Origin: Hyparrhenia diplandra
Lineage: Eukaryota; Streptophyta; Magnoliopsida; Poales; Poaceae
DNA: 64,000 nt
Direction of reading: 5' to 3'
Assembly: GCA_015847255.1 (NCBI GenBank)
Contig: JADLZK010010889.1
Span: 1 to 64,000 of the forward strand
Shown here piece after piece: positions 34,227 to 43,960 of the stretch. How positions within the stretch are numbered: position 1 is the stretch's first letter; every line of letters begins with the position of its first letter. The notes beneath the pieces are model-generated. The model saw nothing but the letters and a program-made list of their open reading frames with translations, had not been told where the DNA came from and made no database searches. The translations under genes were made by a program, and so were the position numbers.

Positions 34227-37200
34227 CTAATCCATAGAGCTAGCCCCCCTTCGCTCACTAACATTGTTTCTATTCCTCTCTTCCTCCTCACGCGCCCTCC
34301 TTTCTTCCTCTTCTTGCAGCTTCTTCAAGGCCTCTTCTTCTGTGTAAGATATCAAGTTCAATCTATTAAAAGATAAGTCGGCATGCGAAGCAAATCCCAA
34401 AATTCACCCAAAACAAAACATAACAAAGATAAATGAATAATACCTTCTTGACTTCTCTTTAACTTTCTCGAGGCAGTGATCTTGACCACATTTACACCAA
34501 TACTCATTAAAGAACTTCTTGCAAAGAATATGAGTATGGGTAGCAGTTTTGTTTATCGCATCACCAGGAAACTTGAAAGAAGGATCGGCGAAGGTCTCAT
34601 ACAATGGATCACCGGCCTCCTTCATGAGATGCAAAATAGCTCGAGTCAAATACATCACGCTTGTATCGGCGGACTTGAATAACAATTCCAAGATCCTCAT
34701 ACTGCCAAGACAACCAAGCGAAAAATGGGTCGTACTCTCCAAGTTCCCAACAAGGATCCTCAGGTGTAGCTCCCCACTTCTCATATGAAGCTTTGCATAG
34801 CTCCCACATTCTGTTGAATTTTCTCAGCAAAATTTGATCCATTTCTCCACTCTTCTTCTCAAGATATTCTTTTTCTTTAACAAGATTGGCAATAGTAGTC
34901 TTCGCTGCCTCAATCTGTCGATCTTTCTCCTTAATAGTATCATATGCCTCATGATACAAACGATCAAGCTTGTGGCATTGATCAACAACATCGCCTCTTT
35001 CTTTCTCCTTGGCTGCAAGCTGAGACTTCAAAGAGTCAATCTCACCCAAGAGTGACTTCTCGCGAAGTGCGAAAGCAGTAGTGCTGTCTTCGAGAGACTT
35101 TCTGAGACCCCGCTGAACAAGTACACCCTACAAAGAACAAAAGAAAAAATAATTGAAAGAGAAGTATAAACAATCAACTTTCGAGCGAAACAAAATAAAG
35201 AAGTATACCTTATACATCAAATTTAACCCAGCATCAGCAAGTTCCAACGGGTTCTTCTTCGCTAGCTCTCCCTCAGCATCAGGAACAGAGAAAGCATCAT
35301 CAATACATTTTGACAATTGTTTTTCAGGCTTTTTTGGAAGCACCCGGAGTTTGTCTATTCCTACTCCAACAAACTTGTATGCATCCAAGTTGACTCCGCT
35401 GTCTAAACAAAACTTCAAAGTATTTTCCAAAGACTTTGAAATATCTTCGGGAGTGAATTCTTGATCATCAATAGCCACCACGGAGTCGGATGGTCTTCGG
35501 CAACATCTTTCATAGAACCAACATCAATAGTCTTTTCTTTAGATGAAGTCGATGCATCAGGGAAAAATTGAGCTGAACACAAACAAATAAAAAATCAATC
35601 TTTCTCTATCAAAGACAAAAATATATAATGACATAACAGAATAAAGTAAGAAAACCCACCAACTTTCTCTCCTTTCTTCAGGAGGACAAGGAACTTTTTC
35701 TTGAGACTCAACATTGACCAAAGATTCGGACAAGCGGCTTATTTGGTCAAGCTCGGCTTCCTCATCTTCAACATCCGAAAAATCATCAAAAAGAAAATTG
35801 AGCAGTCCTTGTTCCTTTCTTATGAAGCTTTTCCTTCACAACTTTAACAGCCTCTTGAGCTCTTTCCCTCAAGGATCTTTACGCAAAAAGAAGAAGCAAA
35901 AAAAATAAAACAAACTTCAAAGAAAATAAAAGATCAAAGAAAGAAAACACATAAAGACTCATACTTAGAGCATCTTCGTCCGACGCACCAGCTTTCTCTC
36001 CAACATTTTCCTTTAAACCTTCACGAGGTTACGAGGCGGGCTTTCAGATGCCTTCTCCGCAGCATCAGCTTCTTCATCAATAACTTTTTCAGAAACTAGA
36101 GTTTCTGGAGCCGAAGAAGGATTCTCTGGCAAATGACTTATGTAAATATCTCTAGCTAACTTCGCTAACTCGGGCAAAGCGTTGTCATCGCATAAAGCGA
36201 GTTGACAAATTTAACCCATTTGGAAAATCGGGGAGTTGGATGCCTAAGTCTAGGTGAAGAAGGAGTCGCAGTACCGGTAGGAGAGGCCTCCATCATAGCA
36301 GCATCAGCATCTTCACCAATACCACCCGAAGTACCCAAATTCTGCGAAGAGCCAAAATTTTGTAAGTAATCTGCAAGAGGGGTAAGTAGCGCCGGCGTAA
36401 ACCCAGTAGAAGTAAAAGTCTTGCAAATCTTCCTCACCTCCAATTCTTGAGCAGAAACCCCAAGATTTGAGCCATCAACTTCACTATCAGAAAGGTCCAA
36501 ATTGTCAAGCAAATCCGCCACCACCTTCTTAGCCTTCTTCTCTCGAGGCTTAGCAATGGCATGACCTTAGCCGGTCTTCGCTAAAGAAGTAGACTTTGCC
36601 GCATCACTTCACTTCGCTTCAAAGTCTTATCGAGGAATCTTTCTTATCTTTCCCACGAGCATAGGCGGGAGGTGGGCGAACTTTGTAAGTTATGTTAGCA
36701 AGATCAAAGATCCGATTTAGCCTAACATAGTCCTTGCCAATAATTTTATCCATCAAATTCCTCTCTGTGTGGAGATGCTTTCCAAGTAAATCCACGGTCT
36801 TGTTCTCAATCGCAGCAACAAACTCTTCTTCATTACTAAATCGCGAAGGCATTACAGTACCTCTATCTGGGAAAATATAATCTTTTTCTCTAATCCTCTT
36901 CGTATGATAACGAAGAAAGTCCCATCCAAGTCTAAGTGGCCAAACTCCGGCGAGCCAAATACTTTTCAACAAGGTCTCGAGTAGACTGTTGAGAAACAAC
37001 TTTTCTGAAAGCTTTCAAACACTAAGCATAAGTTTGAGATTTAGAAAAACCAGGCTTGCACTCAAATCGCTCCCCTGTGCAGGCGCCGAAGCCAATGGGT
37101 GACTTTTACAACTACCTTCTTACCACGGTTTTCTTTCGACCATGGGTACTTTATGATAAAACCGAAGTTGTACCAACCATCTGCCCACTTATTCTTTGAT

Positions 37201-37769
37201 GGGGGAAATCTGTTTTTGTCCTCGAGGCGCTTTTGAAACTACAACATCCAAAATATAGTTTCACCTTGCGCCGCTCAATCGTCTTGGTCCAAAATCGAGT
37301 ATGCAACTCATACAGAGAACGAAAAGTGTCTATGTCTGGTTTTGTATTTTGACTTCGCACGGCCATAGAAAAATAGACAACTTGACTATGGCATTGGGAG
37401 TCAAGTGGTGCATCTCAATATTATACCTCTTGAACACCTCTTCAAGGAAGTTCTGGGGAGGCATGCGAAGTCCCGCAGTAAATAAATCCTTAAAAACAAC
37501 ACATTCATCAGGCTTAGGCTTTGGAATTTTCTCATCTGGCTCCGCCGGTCTGTACTGACCTGCCCTCAAGACACCATCCTTAACCATCTTCTTGAAGTCT
37601 TCTTGATCATTTTACTACGACCAAATACCAAGGAAATCCCGTCATCCGGCAAGCAATTTCGATTCGGTTGAAACTTCCGATAACCCTTCATCTGAATTAT
37701 CATGTTGAGAATTTGCTTCTTTGACTTCGTGCTCTTGAGAGCCAAGCAAAACATCATCGAATCAGCCAT
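34227..37769 (-). pseudogene. Intron-containing antisense gene of the Gypsy element (putative gypsy-type transposon domain, coiled coil)
   Basis: Read leftward from MADSMMFCLAL (37769). A block at 37587-37330 (ECVVFKDLFTAGLRMPPQNF; HHLTPNAIVKLSIF) resembles the 'putative gypsy type transposon' family (Pfam Transposase_28). Further blocks follow at 36999-36619 and 36524-36165, then a long charged coiled coil (LKSQLAAKEKERGDV; KEKDRQIEAA) and a C-terminal tail rich in E and R, ending GASSMD then TAG at 34227. Canonical introns are readable at 35659-35573, 35208-35128 and 34443-34340. The 35208-35128 intron joins LMYK to GVLVQRG in frame. Frameshifts remain near 35490 and 34690. Its function is unknown. 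Confidence 0.72.
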
Positions 37770-38206
37770 TCTAAAAAGGAGGAAAACAAGACTGATTCAT
37801 AGAAACAAGAATAAAAAGCAATGAGACACACTTCGGAAGGAAGATATACCTCAACAAGAAGAACCAACAAACTTCGCTTATAAGCAAGGGCTTCGGGAAG
37901 AATGACAAAAAGTCCGACTTCTCGTAGAAAAATTTGGCTCGCGTCGCAGAAAATTTTTTCAAAAAGGTGGCCCTCTTCGAAAAAGATGAAGAAAAAGGGG
38001 TGCTTCGCTATTTATAGACCACGCCGGTCAAACGGTCAAACTAGCCGTTAAAAAAAACCAACAAACCCAGCGAAGATATCCACTAAGTAAAAATCAAACT
38101 CCAGAGTCCAACTTCAAAGTCCGGGATGACGTTTTGATTGAAACAAAGTTTTAAGAAAAAACTTAAGTTCATGGGTTTCACGCCTTTGAAGTCGGCCTTC
38201 GCCCAC

Positions 38207-38212
38207 GAGGGG
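38207..38212 (+). promoter_or_regulatory. Polypurine tract of the Gypsy element (short)
   Basis: GAGGGG lies five bases before the 3' LTR (TGTT at 38217), the position where plus-strand priming occurs. It is short and interrupted, so the call is positional. Confidence 0.4.
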
Positions 38213-38216
38213 CTCT

Positions 38217-38712
38217 TGTTGGGTTCTAACTTTGATTCCTATTAAACTTTCATCCCGGACTTTGATGATTTCAGGACACGCAAACCGCTTATGTGACGTA
38301 AGCCGAGTTTAAATACCGGAAGGTGGCTTCGCGGGACGTTAACCTAGCAGAAGAGCGACAAGGGTGAAAGTAGAGAGACCGAAATCTAGGACCCGAGCGA
38401 AGATGATCATGGCGACTTCGCTATGAAGTCACAAAACAGTTTTGGAGGAAAGAGAAGCATCGCGAAGACAAATATTATACGGAAGCATCGCGAAGACAAA
38501 GATTATACCCGAAGTATCGCAAAGATGAAGATTATACCTTCGCTAGGAAAGATATATTGTAAAAGTTCATTTCAAGATTCTTAGTATTTTTGCACCATTA
38601 CGAAGTCGGGGCCTATAAATACCCTAACATCCTTTGTACTTGCTATGTTGAATGGCCACTTTGTAAACCATATCATCATCAATAAAGTGTTGTCTTGAGC
38701 AATCACCCAACA
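38217..38712 (+). repeat. 3' LTR of the Gypsy element
   Basis: 496 bp, TGTTGGGTTC to CACCCAACA, colinear with the 5' LTR. It keeps the TATA box (38614-38620) and the triple 28 bp repeat. It is followed by the ACCTC target duplication. Confidence 0.93.
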
Positions 38713-41173
38713 ACCTCTCAACCAGTTTTTAGCTTTTGGTTCATTTACTCATATACCGCTTTTTAGCTTTTCAAAAGTCGGGTCAACAGCTAGGCTATTT
38801 GTTTTAGTTTTTAGTTTGTGACTAGCAAAAGCTGAAACAAATATGTCCTAAGTCCTCCCAGCGTTCCTACGGATTTGGGACTCCAAATGGAGTCATATAT
38901 AATTGTTGCCACACAAGGGAATGTTGGTTAAGATGGATGCTTTTTGTAATATCTTACTGTTGCTAAATGGAGACCCCAAAGGATTCTAAATGATAATACT
39001 CATGAGATATCCTAGAAAAAAGATAAATGCAATTTTTTTACAAAAATAAAATATGTTACCATCATCACCACGGGTTGATGTTAAAATCAATGGCACAAAA
39101 ATGATTTTAGGAGGTAAGGCATTTGATTAATGGAGGTGGATCTAAAATGAGGCGGCCTCCCAAAATATCCACCAATTTTCAGAGGCGAACGTCCATTTAC
39201 AGAGACAACACCGCCTCTGAAAATCGATTAACAGAGACGGGCCTCTTAAGGCGTCCATCTTTGCAAATGAGAGGTATTTTTAGAGGCAGGCCCTTTAACT
39301 CTGGAAAATAGGCCAAGCCCAGTCCAGCCCAATATCATTCCTTTGTATATATAGGTGCACCCTAGGGTTTCTTCTCTCCTCTCTCAGACTTCTCCGCCCG
39401 CACCCCGCCGCCCCTTCACAACTCTCTGCCACTCCTCTCCCTCACCCGAATGCGCTTGATGCCACTGCTGTCGGCTCCTCCTCTAGTGAGTAGGAGGCCA
39501 CATCTGATGGGACGAGCCTTGATCTGGCTAGGAGACGCTCTGCCACCGTCGGCTCTGCCTCTAGCGAGGCGGCCGGTGGGGATGAACCCAGATCCGGCAA
39601 TGAGGAGCTCAATGGCGTCCTCTGTCACCGTAGCCCGCTTGATCCGCGAGCACACGCCCAATCCAAACCCTAGGGTTGACTTGTGTTGCCTTGGTTGTTT
39701 GCTTGATTTGCTACGATCTAGATCGCAGATGCATGCTGGCCAGATGCGCACTGTTGAAGACGGAGGAGGTGGATGAGGTGACCATGGACATCCACACGGT
39801 GGATTCAGAAGACGCATTAGACAGATCAGGCAAGCGGTATAGCTGATCGAGTAGTCGGCGAGGCAAATCGAGTGGCGGCGTGGTTGATCCTAGGAGACAA
39901 TGGCGGGGAGGATGAGTAGTCTCGGCAGCGGTGGATTCCCATTGGACCTCGATAGCAGGCTCGGTCGGCGAGCCTAGTAGTGGGCTCGGCGATGGGCTTT
40001 TACTTTTTTTTTGTTTTTTTAAATCTATTTTCGCTGGCTGGTACTGTGACTGCCACCGAAAATACTAATTAATGGTTATGTTGGTCAGAGGCGGGCGCCC
40101 CGTGCGTCTCCAGAAACCAGCACTATGCCAGAAAAGCTTATCAGTGACGCGTGTAGATGGTTATTAGTGACGCGTAAAAGACGCATCACTGTTTTTGCGT
40201 CTGTGATAAGGGTACATTAGTGACACGTTTTTACGCGTCAATAATAACCCTTTATCTGTGACGCGTTCCTTTATCGCTGACGGCAGCGTCCGTCCGCTGG
40301 CCACCGATGGCCCATTAGGAGTGACCCGTCCAGTCAGTACACGTCACTGATGACCGTTTAACAGCGACGCATACAGGAAAAACGCGTTACTGATAACAAT
40401 TTCAAAAAAAAAAATTGATCACTCTTTATACATACAGCTAAATAATAAACAAATCCGGATAAAAAAATAATAAACAAATCAACATGTTCAACACAAGATC
40501 CAATCATTCAGTATAAGATCCACAATTTCTAATCCATCCACATACATTAACGGGTTGCAAAAAAAGACTACATTGTGCTAGGGCTGTGGAGAAATCTAAG
40601 TTTAGAGTTTTGCAAACTACTGCCATATGCCGCTGTAAAGATGCCAGCGTCTTTAAGGTGTCCTATGTAGCCAACCATTATCTGTAAAGTTAAGAAAAAC
40701 ATACACTTAAGTTTCAAACAAAAATGATGAGAACCGAATATACTAGTACTCGTAGCTAGCATTCTTCAGCCTAAGATATCCACATATAAGTAGGTACAAA
40801 CTAGTAAGGTCCCAGTCAAACAAAAGAAATTACCAAGTAACATCTCATTAGCAAATTTGGATCTGCCCAAATTACAAGCTATCAGTATTACTTTTGCTCC
40901 ATACTAACATATTCACAAATCACAACTGTGTAAAGCTCATAATATGTGTCATCAAGCACGGCCTTGTCATTAACTCTTCCCAAGTTTTAGATAGACAACA
41001 GTTACCGTTCTGGAAACCTCTTTCAGCTTACAGGAGTTAAGCATATTTGTGGCTTGCGAACTGTTCTAAGAGACATAGCTACAAATATTAACTTAAAAAT
41101 TCCTACCTGCAGAGCCTCGTTGAACATTATTAGTCACTCAAGATACTGGCATGGAAGTAGTCACTCAATATAC

Positions 41174-41226
41174 CTGAGCATGGATGACCATCTCCCCTCG
41201 GACAGCATACTCGCATGCATTTTAAG
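41174..41226 (-). pseudogene. Captured exon resembling alanine aminotransferase
   Basis: After an acceptor (AACTATTACAG, minus strand) the sequence reads CTTAAA, five extra bases, then codons for CEYAVRGEMVIHAQ, followed by a donor CAG|GTATAT. Plant alanine aminotransferases carry a VLKCEYAVRGEIV..AQ stretch near the N-terminus of the pyridoxal-phosphate-binding fold. The five-base insertion breaks the frame. Only this exon is recognised; its source gene is not in the window. Confidence 0.55.
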
Positions 41227-42180
41227 TCCTGTAATAGTTATCAGTGTAGTAGTTAGGCATGACAAGATGCATTTTGCAAGGCTACGTGTTAAATAATGCC
41301 CTCCAAAACTGGCCTACAGATTCCCCCACCCCACCCCCCAGGTACAGGTATGTTCCTGGCGAGATAGAGAAGCTACTGGATCCTTTTCAAAAGAGCATCC
41401 TAGACATTTTTTCCATTAAAAGCTATATTGGTATCTGCATAACTCAGTGCAATACGGTGGTTCAGATCACCAAGCCTGCTATGATATGAACATACATTCA
41501 GAAAATAGCCTGATATGACATTGCAAAATGACAGACTAAGGCAAGCAAGAAGTAAAAGTTTCTTCACTACTAATCTGATGATTACAAACTAAGGAGAGCT
41601 AATATGTACATGCTGCTTGTAAGAAGATAAGTTGTTGCGTTCTTTCCACTACATATAAATCTGAATAAATGTTCCTATGCATGCCTATGTAAATAGAGAA
41701 AAAAAATGGAAATGGACAGCTGTGCCTAACTGCTTATGTAAATCGAAGTTTTCATGACCCATCATCATACAGAAAAAAGAGGCCTATGGGATATTGCCAA
41801 AGATGATTCCAAGTTATGACCAAAAATTATGCTGCCATACCTTATAAATTTATTAAATAAGTATTGAGGCATTTCTGTTAGCAGCTAGCAGCCAATGGAG
41901 GTACCAGCATTTCAGCATAAGAATAAGAATAAGCTGACCACAGAAATGTTGATGATCGCATGACAACAATAGTACAGGGGGCAGGAAGTCACGAACACTA
42001 CAATAAAAAGAATTGCTTGATACAGCTAATGGCATGTAATATATCTATCCAGTCAAGTGTACTGTTCAGAACAATGTGAGTGTTATCCATCATTTCCCTA
42101 TGCATGTCCTTGAAGAATTACGCATGTATATGCTCTGACTGAAAGGAAGAAACACATATCAATTGGTCTGTTATTTTCAC

Positions 42181-42262
42181 CTTGGCTATGAGGATGTTAT
42201 CACCAAGTTTTCTGCTGTCATTCAAAGAGGGGAACACATCACCATGGCCTGGAGGATACCTT
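42181..42262 (-). pseudogene. Captured exon resembling UDP-glucose pyrophosphorylase (UGPase)
   Basis: The minus strand reads acceptor-like ATGAAAG|G, then codons for YPPGHGDVFPSL, NDSRKLGDNILIAK, then donor AAG|GTGAAA. YPPGHGDVFPSL is characteristic of plant UTP-glucose-1-phosphate uridylyltransferase, where an exon of similar length ends at a comparable LLA(K/Q) position. About 60 bp upstream (42322-42350, minus) THEDLK before a GTAAGT donor could be a decayed piece of the UGPase SFNTHEDTLK exon. The fragment is far too short to function. Confidence 0.6.
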
Positions 42263-43515
42263 TCATATAAAAATCACAGCACAAGTAGAGAACTGCATAC
42301 AAAAAACAGGATGGTCACTTACTTCAAATCTTCATGAGTTTTAAAAGTGGCTTATGCCTTGCTGCACAACCATGGCATTCTGCTACTAAGAACTGTTGGG
42401 CAGTAAAAGAAAAGGCTAACCATTAAAAAATGAGATATCCTTGTTAATATGTTTTATCTGATAGAGTCAGATGTTCAACTGCAGGTCAGGTTATTCTTTT
42501 TACTGCAGTTCACACAAAAACGAGCTTCCACTACTAGCTACTGGTTTGTATTTATCTAGGAGTTAGGGAGAAGCTGCTGCCTGGCTAGCGTGTTCAGAAA
42601 AAAAGAAGCTAGCAACTCCTCTCACGAAGTCATTAGTCATCAAACAGTACAAATCTGCATTCTGAAGCCAATGCATACCATTTTTTTTTGAAGGTACAGA
42701 TGTTCCCTTGCCCTTCTTGTCTCCAACAATCTCAGAATGTTTGCACCTCTGATAACAAAATCTCTTCTTCTTATAAGCCCTAGTAATGCTCCCTACCCAC
42801 AGCCTGCAACCATACACAAATGCAAAAATGTGCAAAGGCAAGGCTTCCAGAACATTTGAGGATAAATTTGGAAGTTCACAGACATGGTTGCTACTTGTTA
42901 CCTAGATACCACAAACTTATAGCAAAATAAACTGAGAACACTCGAGCACATCCAGAACATTTGAGGATAAATTTGGAAGGGTACTGCAAAACAGTGCTTA
43001 AATATACAAAAAAAGTTAAAAAAGCAAACAGATACGTATATTACTATTGTTTACTAGTTGGTCCAACATGCAAGCTGACATTATTTAACCCCATAAGATA
43101 GCAGACTGAAGCCATGACCACTAAGTTCTGAAAACTCGCTTATTACAACCACAGATACCTTGTTAATAACATAACACACATTAAGAAAATTTACCTGTAA
43201 CTACAAGAACTTGACCAACATCTTCAGATGATAAACCCAGTCCACCATACTTCCTGTCACTTTTAGCCTATAGAGAGAACATCTAGAATTAGTTTTTATT
43301 AGTGAACTCTGAAACATGCAATAGATAATTTTTGATGAAATAAATGGCCAATTCCTGAATAAACTCTTCTTAGTAACAGTGATAGGGGATTTATGATCCT
43401 GAACCAATGATAATACGTTTATGAACCTCTGAAACAATGATAAGGTCAAATACAATAGAAGCATGTGACAGGGATGTATTGACATAAATAACCAGCATCC
43501 TACTCACCAACATGA

Positions 43516-43960
43516 TTCGTTGCTTGTACTCTCCGGCGCATGTGACAGCGAACTGCAACACAATTCTATCTGCGAGGCTCTCTTTCACCTTCAGGCCACT
43601 CTCCGGTGTCTTAGCTGGTACTAGAGAGGTCACTGAGGAGCTTGCGCTCAGCCTCCATGGTGACCTCCGTGATGCCCTCACGACCCCGCACATCTTCTCG
43701 GCCTCCTTGGCGACGAGGTCTCGCTCCCTCGCCTCAGCATCCCTGGGCGCGACGTCACCCACAGACACCCCAATCGCCCTGCCCTCCCACACCCACCGGG
43801 CTCCGATGCCGTGGACGAAGATGCTGCAGCGTGCGCATCCGGCCTTGCCAAGTAGGGGTTCCACGCCGCGCCGGTCGATAGATTTGGGGAGGCCGCCAAC
43901 GCCGGGGACGAGAGTGCTGCACACAAAGTCGATACGGAGAGGCAGCGGCCACTAGGGATA
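43516..43960 (-). other. Exon-like GC-rich block in the nested CACTA, unidentified
   Basis: An open minus-strand frame includes VKESLADRIVLQFAVTCAGE and meets a canonical donor (CATGTTG|GTGAGTAGG) at about 43515. Composition changes sharply there from GC-rich to AT-rich, as at an exon-intron border. I do not recognise the protein. It may be a third captured fragment or the CACTA's own leader. Confidence 0.35.

Larger units (their letters stand above)
26154..38712 (+). mobile_element. Full-length Ty3/Gypsy LTR retrotransposon, Tat-like lineage (12.6 kb)
   Basis: Two LTRs (26154-26654 and 38217-38712) start TGTT and end AACA, with a 5 bp ACCTC target duplication. A primer-binding-site-like TGGCGCCCACCG follows the left LTR. 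The gag-pol order is gag, protease, reverse transcriptase, RNase H, second RNase H-like domain, integrase (26860-32157), all plus strand, with several frameshifts. Downstream lie a 12-unit tandem array (32493-33445) and a long antisense gene region (33635-37769). A long 3' region with tandem repeats and extra open frames is known for the Tat group. The LTRs differ at roughly 20 positions plus a few indels by eye, so the insertion is not very recent. Confidence 0.95.
25535..39087. repeat. Copy C: older duplicate of the NLR 5' flank, split by the Gypsy element
   Basis: 25535-26153 and 38713-39087 match the NLR 5' flank of copies A (3480-6030) and B, at visibly lower identity than A matches B. 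Copy C lacks both the ~230 bp insert and the GCC-flanked CACTA, so it provides their empty sites. At 39087 the CACTA starting at 39088 interrupts it within GTTGATGTTAAAAT. Right of that CACTA, about 35 bp (44847-44885) still resembles the A promoter; then homology stops, so no NLR coding part is left here. Confidence 0.82.

Noticed and set aside
40560..40760. Minus-strand exon with MVGYIGHLKDAGIFTAAYG after a TTTACAG acceptor, as a third captured gene
   Set aside because: It is splice-like, but I could not connect it to any protein family, so it is not listed as a feature.
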